A DNA stretch of 64,000 bases, taken from positions 36,200 to 100,199 of the forward strand of contig JAFAZX010000097.1 in assembly GCA_019239425.1 (NCBI GenBank), read 5' to 3'. The stretch's first letter is position 1. Every line of letters starts with the position of its first letter. The translations under genes and the position numbers were made by a program. Below are positions 17,095-25,359 of this stretch, one piece after another. The notes below the pieces were generated by a model that had not been told where the DNA came from, ran no database searches, and worked only from the letters and a program-made list of their open reading frames with translations. Origin of the DNA: Acidobacteriota bacterium (GTDB lineage Bacteria > Acidobacteriota > Blastocatellia > Pyrinomonadales > Pyrinomonadaceae).

Positions 17095-18618
17095 ATGGGC
17101 AAAGTTGTCGGCATGGACTTGGGCACCACCTACTCCGCCGTGGCGGTGGTCAACAAACACGGGCGGGCGGAGATCGTCCCCAACCGCGAGGGCGAGCGCA
17201 TCACCCCGTCGGTCGTCCTCTTCGACGGCGACGCGCCCATCGTCGGGAGCATGGCGAAGCGTTCGGCCGTCGCGAGCCCCGACAACGTCATCCAGTTCGT
17301 CAAGCGGCAGATGGGGAACCCCTCGTGGAAATTCCCGACCGAGGGCGGGCACGTCTACACGCCGGAGGAGGTCTCCGCCGTCATCCTCAAGCGCCTCAAG
17401 GAGGACGCCGAGACGCTCCTCGGCGAGGCGGTCACGGACGCGGTGATCACCGTCCCCGCGTACTTCGACGACGCCCAGCGGAAGGCGACGCAGGACGCCG
17501 GGCGCATCGCGGGGATCAACGTCCTGCGCATCATCAACGAGCCGACGGCCGCCGCCCTCGCCTACGGCATCGACAAGGTCGAGAGCCGCCAGACCATCCT
17601 CGTCTACGACTTGGGCGGCGGGACGTTCGACGTCACCATCATGCGCCTCGGCGACGGGGCCATCGACGTGCTGGCGACCGGCGGGAACCGGAACCTCGGC
17701 GGCTTCGACTGGGACAACGCCGTCATGAATTTCCTCAACGAGGAGTTCACCAGGCAGGGGGGCGATGACCTCTTCGACAACCCGACGCTCCAGCAGGATT
17801 TGCGCGACAAGGCGGAGATCGCGAAGAAGACCCTCTCGTCGAGGGAAAAGACCAGCGTGTTCCTCTCCGCCGGGGGGAAGAATATCTCCGTCCCCATCAC
17901 GCTCGCCGACTTCGAGCGCATCACGGAGCCCCTGCTGAAGAAGACGGCCGCCATCATGGAGTTCGTGTTGGAGGACGCCGAACTCCGGTGGGCCGACATC
18001 GACAAAGTCATCCTCGTCGGCGGCTCGACGAGGATGAAGGCCGTGCCGGCTCTCGTGGAGAGAGTTACGGGGAAGAAGCCCTCGATGGAAGTCCACCCCG
18101 ACGAGGTCGTGGCGATGGGCGCGGCCTTGCAGGGCGCGCTGATCCAGTTGCAGGAGGGCCGGAGCGACCTCGTGGAGCGGGAGTCCTTCCCGCTGGTGGA
18201 GATCAACGACGTCTGCTCGCACAGCCTCGGCGTCGTCACCCACGACGAGCTGGGCCGCGCCCACAACTCAATCGTGCTCAAGAAGAACACGCCGCTCGGC
18301 ACGAGGGTGAGCGACCGCTTCCAGACCCTCTCGGATCGGCAGACCGCGCTGGACGTGCAGGTCACCGAGGGGGAGGAGAGCGACGTGCGCCACGTCAAGG
18401 TCATCGGGAACCAGGAGATAAGGATTCCCCCTTACCCGAAGGGCGCGCCCGTCGAGATCTTCTTCGAGTGGAACCTCGACGGCATGCTGAACGTGAGCGT
18501 GTTCGACCTCACGGCCGACAGGGAGTTGAGCGGGTTCGAGATCAAGCGCGGGTCTAACCTGGACGACCGGCAGGTCGAGGAGAAGCAGCGGAAGCTGGCG
18601 CGCGTCGCGGTGAACTGA
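17095..18618 (+). CDS. Short Hsp70-family chaperone 2 (lid-less)
   Basis: 507 residues; a diverged tandem paralogue of the preceding gene. The ATPase motifs are GMDLGTTYSAVAVVN, EPTAAALAYGIDK, DLGGGTFDVTIM and LVGGSTRMKAV. The linker region reads NDVCSHSLGVVTHD, so the two proteins share a SHSLG signature that replaces the DnaK TPLSLG. The beta substrate domain ends at about 490 and the lid is absent. The distance to gene 1 is 44 bases and GAGGAG precedes ATG 17095. Two different short Hsp70s side by side suggest division of labour or a hetero-assembly, which cannot be tested here. Confidence 0.92.
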   Translation: MGKVVGMDLGTTYSAVAVVNKHGRAEIVPNREGERITPSVVLFDGDAPIVGSMAKRSAVASPDNVIQFVKRQMGNPSWKFPTEGGHVYTPEEVSAVILKRLKEDAETLLGEAVTDAVITVPAYFDDAQRKATQDAGRIAGINVLRIINEPTAAALAYGIDKVESRQTILVYDLGGGTFDVTIMRLGDGAIDVLATGGNRNLGGFDWDNAVMNFLNEEFTRQGGDDLFDNPTLQQDLRDKAEIAKKTLSSREKTSVFLSAGGKNISVPITLADFERITEPLLKKTAAIMEFVLEDAELRWADIDKVILVGGSTRMKAVPALVERVTGKKPSMEVHPDEVVAMGAALQGALIQLQEGRSDLVERESFPLVEINDVCSHSLGVVTHDELGRAHNSIVLKKNTPLGTRVSDRFQTLSDRQTALDVQVTEGEESDVRHVKVIGNQEIRIPPYPKGAPVEIFFEWNLDGMLNVSVFDLTADRELSGFEIKRGSNLDDRQVEEKQRKLARVAVN

Positions 18619-18626
18619 GGAGCACC

Positions 18627-19070
18627 ATGGACGACATATACAAGATGCTGAACATCCCCCGGCAGGCGGGCGAGGCCGAGGTCAGGGAGTGCCTCCGCCG
18701 GGAGCTGCGGACGTGGACGCAGCGTGAGAGCAACGCCGCCACGCTCGAGAAGAGGCAGGAGGCCGAGCGGATGATCAAACTCATCGACGAGGCCGAGACG
18801 ACGCTGTCCGACCCGCGGCGGCGGGCGGAGTACGACCAGCGCCTCGACGCCTTCCTCGAAGGGGGTGGGGACGGCGCGGCGCGGCAGGCGGACGAGACCG
18901 TCGGCGGCCTCATCGAGAAGGCCGCCCTCCTGCTCCGGATGGGCAACTACCCTCCCGCGATCAGCCTGCTCAAGAGGGCCGTCAATTACGACCCCGCCAA
19001 CGCGATGGCCGAGAGGATGCTCAAGAACGCCAAGCGGGAGTGGGGGCAGTACCTGCTCAAGAACCACTGA
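18627..19070 (+). CDS. J-domain-like protein without HPD, with C-terminal TPR-like helices
   Basis: 147 residues. It opens MDDIYKMLNIPRQAGEAEV like a J domain and keeps the helix III/IV ending LIDEAETTLSDPRRRAEYD. The loop that should carry the catalytic HPD triad is replaced by WTQRESNAATLEKRQEA. The C-terminus (about 90-147; AALLLRMGNYPPAISLLKR) looks like one TPR. It begins eight bases after the Hsp70-2 stop, so translational coupling is likely. Without HPD it should not stimulate Hsp70 by the standard mechanism. It may be a scaffold, an inhibitor, or use another contact. The gene at 20332 contains the same variant J-like domain. Confidence 0.8.
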   Translation: MDDIYKMLNIPRQAGEAEVRECLRRELRTWTQRESNAATLEKRQEAERMIKLIDEAETTLSDPRRRAEYDQRLDAFLEGGGDGAARQADETVGGLIEKAALLLRMGNYPPAISLLKRAVNYDPANAMAERMLKNAKREWGQYLLKNH

Positions 19071-19202
19071 CGACGACGACCGGCCGCAGGCACGCGCCAA
19101 AACTGACGTGACCGGACTGAGAGTTGGAGCGAGTCTTCAAAACCCCGGCGAACGTAAACGGTTCGCCGCCGACTTACCAGACAGCTGAGGAGGCGAAAAG
19201 AG

Positions 19203-20306
19203 ATGAGTGACGCGCAATACGCATACGAACAGGGTCTTCAGGCCGGCGGCGGGCAGGGGCTGGCGGCCCCGAGCCCGCGCATCGTTGACGCGATGAACAA
19301 GTGGAGCGGCTCCTTCTTCAAGCTGACTCTGCCGTCCGGGCTCGGGACCAAGGCGACGATCAAGAGCATCGAGGACGAGGGAGCGAAGGTCTTGTCGATG
19401 GGCATGTACCTCGGCCACCGTTCGGCGAACGTGACCGCCGTCCCCTACGACGGGGCCAGGTACGAAGGCCACACGATGAAGGACGAGTCGGAGGGCACCC
19501 TCTGGATGTACAACACCGACCTGCCGGACGGCTTCGCCCCGGCGGCCGGCGAGCGCTTCTTCGTCTCGCTCGGCAAGACCCACAAGTGCCACCAGTGCCG
19601 CGGGCAGGGCCGGGTCAGGTGCAGCTCGTGCGGCGGGCGGGTGAGGTGGACGGAGCGGCGGGGCGACAACATCATCGAGAAGGTCTGCAGCTGCGGCGAC
19701 GGCAAGCAGAACTGCGGGTCGTGCGCCGGCTTCGGCGAGATGCTGCAGGGCCTGGACGTCTCCACCAAATACTTCTTCGACGAGCGGAAGGACAAGGAGT
19801 ATTCGGGGAGGCTGCCCGAGAATCTGCTCATGGGCTCCGCCGGCAACCTCATCTTCCAGCACACGGCCGATTTCGAGCGGCGGGTCATCGCCGAGGCGAT
19901 AGACGGGTTCGAGCCCGAGGAGTTCGACCGGCTGATGAGGGACACGCACCATCAGCTGAAGTCGGCGGCGACCTCCAGCGTCGGGGACAAGATGGTGAAC
20001 CCCCAAATCCTGCACGGCCTGATCGACGGCTACTTCAGAGGCATCCCCAACCCGGTGGCCGCGAACAAGAGGCTGGCGGAGGAGATACTGCCCGTCCGCA
20101 TGAAGTGCGAGGTGACGGACGTCCCCGTGCAGGCCGTCAAGTACGAGTACAAGGGTAAGGACTACTCGCTCTACGTCTACGGTAACAGCGGGGCGGTCTG
20201 GACTGAGGGGGAGAAGCCTTCGGAGTTCACCTGGAAGCTCGGCGTGCTGTTGGGGGTCATCGGGGCCATCCTCCTCCTCATCCTTATCGCCGCCTTGGTG
20301 AAGTGA
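19203..20306 (+). CDS. Tail-anchored protein with DnaJ-type cysteine-rich zinc finger
   Basis: 367 residues, no J domain. A central cysteine cluster (about 126-180) reads CHQCRGQGRVRCSSCGG ... CSCGDGKQNCGSCAGFGEM, resembling the CxxCxGxG zinc-binding region of type I DnaJ and related eukaryotic proteins. The C-terminus is one hydrophobic helix (LGVLLGVIGAILLLILIAAL) ending in VK, so the protein is probably tail-anchored with its bulk in the cytoplasm. Start ATG 19203 follows GAGGAGG. It could present clients to the adjacent Hsp70s at the membrane. Function beyond this is unknown. Confidence 0.78.
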   Translation: MSDAQYAYEQGLQAGGGQGLAAPSPRIVDAMNKWSGSFFKLTLPSGLGTKATIKSIEDEGAKVLSMGMYLGHRSANVTAVPYDGARYEGHTMKDESEGTLWMYNTDLPDGFAPAAGERFFVSLGKTHKCHQCRGQGRVRCSSCGGRVRWTERRGDNIIEKVCSCGDGKQNCGSCAGFGEMLQGLDVSTKYFFDERKDKEYSGRLPENLLMGSAGNLIFQHTADFERRVIAEAIDGFEPEEFDRLMRDTHHQLKSAATSSVGDKMVNPQILHGLIDGYFRGIPNPVAANKRLAEEILPVRMKCEVTDVPVQAVKYEYKGKDYSLYVYGNSGAVWTEGEKPSEFTWKLGVLLGVIGAILLLILIAALVK

Positions 20307-20331
20307 CGCCGGCCGGGACGGGAGGGGGCCG

Positions 20332-21300
20332 ATGACAGCCGTCGGGCGCTGCCCGCGCTGCGGGCTGCGGATTCGGATAAGCACCACTTTCTGTCCCGCG
20401 TGCGGGTTAGAGTTGGCCGCGCCGGCCGCCGCCCCCACGGCGGCCGGCGTCGTCGACTACTACGCCGCCCTCGACCTCCCGACGGGGCTGACCTGCGAGC
20501 AGCTGCGGGTCGCGCTCCGGGAGGCCTACCGCGTCTGGAGCCGGCGGGCGAACAACTCGCCGTCGGTCGAGCAGAGGCACGAGGCCGAGCGGAAGCTGCT
20601 ACTCATCGACGACGCGGAGGCCACGCTCCTAGACCCCGCACGCCGGCGCGCGTACGACGAGGCCCTGAACGGACACGGAGGGGGCGGGAGTGCCGCCCCG
20701 CTCCCCGTCGTCCGCCGCCCCGTCGTGCCGCGGCAGGAGCCGGCCGCCGCGAGGGGCGGCGACGCCCCGGCGGAACCGCCTCGGGTTGACCCCGGCGGGC
20801 TTCGCGCTTTTTTCGGGCGCCGCGTCCTCCGCGGGACGATTGTGCAGGCGGAAGCGCCTTTCACGGGGCACCCGGACTTCGACTGGGTCGGCGTGCTGTT
20901 AAGGCTGGTCGTCCTGACGCTCGCCCTGATCTTCGTCGGCCCCGTAGTGCTGGGCGTAGTCATCGGGCTCCTCGTCGTGTGGCTCATGTTCTCGTTCGTG
21001 TTCCCGAGCGCGACCTCCCATTCCGCGGGGTGCATCGGCGGCCTCGTCAACCAGATGCTCGGCTTCTTCTTCACCAGGAAGCTGTTCGGCCCGAGGCGCG
21101 AGGTGCAGGTGAGAGACTACAGGCTGCGGGACGGCGCCGGCGAAGAGCATCAGCTCCGCGTCAAGGGCGAGATCGCGAGGGGGAACATGACCGTCGGCGA
21201 CGAGGTGGAGGTCGAAGGGGTCGACCGCGGCGGGATGCTCATCGTGCGCCGCGGGAGGAACCTGCGCACGCGGGCCGAGATCGTGGTGAGGGCCAGATGA
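20332..21300 (+). CDS. Zinc-ribbon / J-like / membrane protein
   Basis: 322 residues. An N-terminal zinc ribbon has two CxxC knuckles (RCPRCGLRIRISTTFCPACG). A J-like domain follows at about 42-108 (DYYAALDLPTGLTCEQL ... LLIDDAEATLLDPARRRAYD), with the HPD loop replaced by WSRRANNSPSVEQ. It is the same variant as in the 18627-19070 gene. A Pro/Arg-rich linker leads to two adjacent TM helices (about 184-224) and a C-terminal small beta domain (about 255-322). The stop overlaps the ATG of the HerA-like gene (ATGA), so expression is coupled. The layout suggests a membrane platform for the chaperone pair. Confidence 0.8.
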   Translation: MTAVGRCPRCGLRIRISTTFCPACGLELAAPAAAPTAAGVVDYYAALDLPTGLTCEQLRVALREAYRVWSRRANNSPSVEQRHEAERKLLLIDDAEATLLDPARRRAYDEALNGHGGGGSAAPLPVVRRPVVPRQEPAAARGGDAPAEPPRVDPGGLRAFFGRRVLRGTIVQAEAPFTGHPDFDWVGVLLRLVVLTLALIFVGPVVLGVVIGLLVVWLMFSFVFPSATSHSAGCIGGLVNQMLGFFFTRKLFGPRREVQVRDYRLRDGAGEEHQLRVKGEIARGNMTVGDEVEVEGVDRGGMLIVRRGRNLRTRAEIVVRAR

Positions 21301-24278
21301 GGGGCGACTCCAAGCTGATCGGTAAGCTTTACGAGATCACCCGGGGCGACCTGGAGGCGGCCACCTTCCCGCCGCCGCAGCTCGGCCGCGTGCTCGACCG
21401 GATGAGCTTCGTGCGCCTGTCGCGCGTCTCGCGCTTCTGGCAGAGGGCGGACGACAACGACCCGGTGCCTCTCGAACACGCCGCGGAGGATTTCGTCACC
21501 GGGCTCCACGGGCAGGCCTGCCCCTGGCTCTTTCTAATCTGCGGCTCGCCCCGCGGCCTGGAGTGCTGGTTCGGCGCGGCGCTCTCGAAGCTCGACCGGG
21601 AGTCCCTGCGGCTGGCCGTCAACAGCGCCTTCCCGGACTCGCGCTTCGGCGAAGCCGCTTCGCCCGACAAGTCCCATCTCGAAAGTCTGCGCCACGCCCT
21701 CGTCGTGACCGGGACGCCCAGCGCCCGGTCGGTCACCGAGCGCGAGTCCGGGGGGCAGCAGATAGAGAGGCTGTGCCGGGGGATGGCCGGGGCCAACTGG
21801 GCCTACGCGGTCTACGCCGAGCCCGTCGGCGCGGCGGAGGTCGTCGCGACGCTGAACGAGGTCGCGGCGCAGGTGCAGGACGCCTACGCCACCTACCTGC
21901 TCAAGGCGAGCGCGGCCGACGAGCACAACCGCACGGCGCAGCGTTACGTCGAGCTGCTGGAGGCGAAGTTGAAGCGGCTGGAGCGGGGCCGCTCGATGGG
22001 CATGTGGGCCGCCCACGTCATGCTGCTGACGGACGGGGCCGCTTCGCTGGGCAGGGGCCAGACTCTGATCCACGGCGCCTTCTCCGGGGAGGCTTCAGTC
22101 CCCGACCCTGTGCGCGTGCGGCCGTGCGCGGCGGGCGCACGGGAGTCGCCGCCCCTCGAGCCGCTGAACAGCACGGAACTCGCCGTCCTTACCCGGCCGC
22201 CGCGCGAAGACTACCCCGGATACGAGGTCGTCGGCTACTCGCGGTTCGGGGTCGAGGCGGGCCGCGCCGGGGAGGACGCGGTCACGGTCGGGGAGGTGGT
22301 CGACCGCGGGCGCCGCACGGGCAACGTCTTCGGAATTCCCCGCAGGGATTTGACGAAACACGGGCTCGTGGTGGGGGTGACCGGGAGCGGCAAGACGAAC
22401 ACGTGTTTCGAGCTGCTCGATCAGGTGTGGGACGGCGGACGGGGCGTGCCGTTTACGGTCATCGAGTCGGCCAAGTCCGAGTACCGGTCTCTGTTGAAGA
22501 GCCACAGGTTCAAGGGGCTCAGAGTCTTCACCGTGGGGGACGAGACGACTTCGCCGCTCCGCCTCAACCCCTTCGAGGTGCCCGGGGGCGTCCTCGTCCA
22601 GACACACATCGACTACCTCAAGTCGCTCTTCTCGGCCGCGTTCGTCCTCTACCCGCCGATGCCCTACGTGCTCGAACAGAGCTTGCAGGAGGTCTACGAA
22701 GACCGCGGTTGGGACTTGGTCGAAAACAGGAACGGGCGGGGCGCGGACTCGCCGCGGGCGTTCCCCACGCTGTCCGACCTCGCGGCGAAAGTGGAGGTGG
22801 TCGTCGAGCGGATGGGCTACGACGACCGGCTGACGATGGACATCAAGGCCGGCCTGCTCGCCAGGATCAACCAGCTCCGGCTGGGCGGGGGGAAGGGGCC
22901 GATGCTCGACGTCCGCCACTCCCACGGCACCTCAGTCCTGTGGGAGTCGCCCTGCCTGCTGGAGCTTAAACAGGTGGTGAGCGACGACGAGAAGGCGTTC
23001 ATCATCGGCCTCCTCATCATCAACCTCTACGAGTATTACGAGGCCCGCCCGCACCTCGCGCGCGGCGAGCTGCGCCACGTGACCCTGATCGAAGAGGCGC
23101 ACCGGCTCCTGCGGAACGTCTCGACCGAGCAGGGCGGGGAGGTGGCCGCGAACCCGAAGGGTAAGGCCATCGAAGTCTTCGCCAACATCCTTTCCGAGAT
23201 CAGGGCGTACGGCGAAGGCATTTTAATCGCGGAGCAGATTCCCACGAAGCTCGCCCCCGACGCCGTCAAAAACACCAACCTCAAGATAGTCCACCGCCTG
23301 GTCTCCGAAGACGACCGCCGCCTGCTGGGCAGCACCATTAACCTGAGCCAGTCGCAGTCCGCGTACCTCGCCACGCTGCGCGCCGGGGAGGCCGTCGCTT
23401 ACGCGGAGGGCCTGCAGAAGCCGGTGCTGCTCTCCGTCCCGCTCGCGCGCGCGAAGCCGGCCGCGGGGAACATGCCGGCCGCGGAAGTCAGGGAGGCCAT
23501 GTCCCCGTTCCTGCGAAGGCGGAACGGCCTCGACGGCGCGCGCGCCCGGTGTGCGATGTGCGAGCGAAACGGCGCGGCGAGTCACCACGGCGGCGGCTCC
23601 TTCAGGCGCACGGGGCCGGCCCTCTCCTCCTCGTTCGTCCGGCTCTTCAACGCGCTCAGGTGTAACAAGGCCCTGGTCGTCGCCGCCTACACAGACTTCC
23701 GTGCTTCGTGCAGGCGTGAGTCATCCGTGCCCAAGCGCGAGGGGGCCGAGTACTGCCTTTTCGTCGACTTGCTGGAGGCCGAAGTCGAGCGCCGCGGCGA
23801 GCACGCGGCGTGGACTCATGAGGACGTGGGGCGGGCGATAGAGCTGGCGTCGGCCGTCGCTTTCAACCTGTCGAATAACTTGGGCCGCGAGACGGTCAAA
23901 GAAACCGAAAGGGGCCACTCGAAGGAGCTGCTAGCGTTCTCGGCCCTGTGCAAGCGCCTTCACAAAGAGCCCTCGCCCCCGTACGCGGGCTGTCGCTCCT
24001 GCGCGGAGCCCTGCTACTACCGCTTCGACATGTCCCGCGGGGGCCGGAAGCACGTCGGCGAATTCCGCGAAGCCTTCTACGACCCGCGGGTCGGGAAGGA
24101 CGAGCTGGCGCGGATCTGCTGGGACGCGAGTGCCGAGCGTTTTCTGGCCGGCGACCTGCGGGCCAGGCGGGGTGCCTCACTCTGCTTCGCGGCGCAGCGG
24201 CTGGCGGACTTGGGCCTCTCCGACGCACTACAGGAGGAGGTCAGCCGGGAGCTGACGCGCAGTTTTGAAAGGCTCTGA
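21297..24278 (+). CDS. HerA/FtsK-type P-loop ATPase (DUF87-like)
   Basis: 993 residues. After an N-terminal ~330-residue region comes a HerA-like ATPase core: Walker A GVTGSGKTNT (K366), Walker B VTLIEEAHRLL (E599, E600), and a downstream region with AEQIPTKLAPDAVKNTNLK and HRLVSEDDRRLLGSTINL typical of HerA/VirB4-class hexamers. The ~240-residue C-terminal extension carries cysteine pairs at C752/C755 and C899/C902/C906 (CRSCAEPC), so it may bind metal. HerA-type ATPases translocate DNA or protein as rings. No nurA nuclease, relaxase or secretion channel gene is adjacent. The frame is open further upstream, but ATG 21297 is chosen because of the ATGA overlap. Confidence 0.88.
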   Translation: MRGDSKLIGKLYEITRGDLEAATFPPPQLGRVLDRMSFVRLSRVSRFWQRADDNDPVPLEHAAEDFVTGLHGQACPWLFLICGSPRGLECWFGAALSKLDRESLRLAVNSAFPDSRFGEAASPDKSHLESLRHALVVTGTPSARSVTERESGGQQIERLCRGMAGANWAYAVYAEPVGAAEVVATLNEVAAQVQDAYATYLLKASAADEHNRTAQRYVELLEAKLKRLERGRSMGMWAAHVMLLTDGAASLGRGQTLIHGAFSGEASVPDPVRVRPCAAGARESPPLEPLNSTELAVLTRPPREDYPGYEVVGYSRFGVEAGRAGEDAVTVGEVVDRGRRTGNVFGIPRRDLTKHGLVVGVTGSGKTNTCFELLDQVWDGGRGVPFTVIESAKSEYRSLLKSHRFKGLRVFTVGDETTSPLRLNPFEVPGGVLVQTHIDYLKSLFSAAFVLYPPMPYVLEQSLQEVYEDRGWDLVENRNGRGADSPRAFPTLSDLAAKVEVVVERMGYDDRLTMDIKAGLLARINQLRLGGGKGPMLDVRHSHGTSVLWESPCLLELKQVVSDDEKAFIIGLLIINLYEYYEARPHLARGELRHVTLIEEAHRLLRNVSTEQGGEVAANPKGKAIEVFANILSEIRAYGEGILIAEQIPTKLAPDAVKNTNLKIVHRLVSEDDRRLLGSTINLSQSQSAYLATLRAGEAVAYAEGLQKPVLLSVPLARAKPAAGNMPAAEVREAMSPFLRRRNGLDGARARCAMCERNGAASHHGGGSFRRTGPALSSSFVRLFNALRCNKALVVAAYTDFRASCRRESSVPKREGAEYCLFVDLLEAEVERRGEHAAWTHEDVGRAIELASAVAFNLSNNLGRETVKETERGHSKELLAFSALCKRLHKEPSPPYAGCRSCAEPCYYRFDMSRGGRKHVGEFREAFYDPRVGKDELARICWDASAERFLAGDLRARRGASLCFAAQRLADLGLSDALQEEVSRELTRSFERL

Positions 24279-24301
24279 AACCTGGACGGGAGGGACTTGA
24301 G

Positions 24302-25195
24302 ATGGGAGAGAGGCCGGAGGCGCGCGAACGTTATGACGAACAGTTTCGGGCCGGGAGGGAGTCGCAACGGCCGGAGCGCGACATGCGGCATGAGGTGGCG
24401 AGGCACCGTGATGGGGAGGGCGAGCGCCGCGCCGACGCGGCCTCACACCCCGGCGCGGCAGACCGCGTCCGAACTTTAACGCCGGACGAGGCCGCGTTGT
24501 TGAAGCTCGACCGGACAGACCGTCAGTCTCCTCCTTCGGCGCTCGACGGCGGAGAGCGGCGCGGGGATAACCGGGCGGTGGACGGCGTCCCGCGTCATGA
24601 CTCTCCACGCAGGTTGAGCCCGGACGAGGCCGCGCGCCAGAAGATCAAAGAGGCGGACGCGGCCTTCGAGCCCGTGCCCGATCAGTTGAGGAAAGAGTCG
24701 GCGATAAGTTCTATCAAGGCCCTCGAAGACTTCCGGCCGGAGAAGTGGCGCGAGATGAGTCCGGAGCGGAGGAGGGTGGCCCTGAACAGAGCGGGCAGGG
24801 CCTTGAGGGACGCTTACGACTGCCCGGAGCCTCCGCTCATTACGCGCGAGCTTCCGGAGGACGAGCGAATGGTCACGCTCGGCGAGTACGAGGACGGCGA
24901 CTACGTTATGAGGGTGAACGAAAAGCTCCTGCAGGGTGACGACCCGCGTGAAGCGCTGAAGACATACATCCACGAGTTCCGCCACTCCTACCAGGCGGAG
25001 ATGGCGACGCGTCATGAGAAGCCACAGTTCCGCCACTGGGTTCACGAGCCGGCGGCGGCGGCCGAGTGGAGCAAGGCCCGCAGGAGTGACAGCTACGTGA
25101 GGCCGGAAGAGGATTTCGAAAGGTACAGCAGGCAGGGGGTGGAACAGGACGCGGAGGGTTTTGCCGAAGAGCTTATCCGGGGTGTGTACGAGTGA
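24302..25195 (+). CDS. HExxH metallopeptidase-like protein, last gene of the chaperone/HerA block
   Basis: 297 residues, family not recognised. The N-terminal ~120 residues are Arg/Glu/Asp-rich and low in complexity, with two similar motifs, LTPDEAALLKLD and LSPDEAARQKIKE. The C-terminal half contains TYIHEFRHSYQ, an HExxH zinc-binding motif (H224, E225, H228), followed by further acidic candidates in HEPAAAAEW and DAEGFAEELI for the third ligand. There is no signal peptide. It begins 24 bases after the HerA stop behind GGGAGG. It could be an effector/toxin delivered or controlled by the block, or a processing protease. An HExxH alone can occur by chance, but the helix context is right for a gluzincin-type site. 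Confidence 0.68.
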   Translation: MGERPEARERYDEQFRAGRESQRPERDMRHEVARHRDGEGERRADAASHPGAADRVRTLTPDEAALLKLDRTDRQSPPSALDGGERRGDNRAVDGVPRHDSPRRLSPDEAARQKIKEADAAFEPVPDQLRKESAISSIKALEDFRPEKWREMSPERRRVALNRAGRALRDAYDCPEPPLITRELPEDERMVTLGEYEDGDYVMRVNEKLLQGDDPREALKTYIHEFRHSYQAEMATRHEKPQFRHWVHEPAAAAEWSKARRSDSYVRPEEDFERYSRQGVEQDAEGFAEELIRGVYE

Positions 25196-25359
25196 AGGGC
25201 CGCCTGTTATTTTAGCTTTCGGCGCGCGCGGCACCTCGGCAAGATAGCCGGAGGCGTAAGCGGCTAATGACGCGCTACGGACGTCATCTACTTTCAGAAC
25301 TGCGGGGCGGCGGGTTGATGCCCGGCGTTATGTTTCTTCACCAGACGGAAGGGCGGAAA

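Noticed and set aside
20979..21296. N-terminal extension of the HerA-like gene by 106 residues
   Set aside because: The extension overlaps the preceding membrane-protein gene in another frame, is Arg-rich and low in complexity, and ATG 21297 forms an ATGA overlap that explains the true start.
21297..24278. HerA-NurA DNA end-resection system
   Set aside because: No NurA-like nuclease gene is adjacent and the neighbours are chaperones, so the standard HerA-NurA assignment is not supported.
24302..25195. Classical toxin-antitoxin pair
   Set aside because: No small antitoxin-like gene is adjacent; the next gene downstream encodes an exported protein with its own signal peptide.
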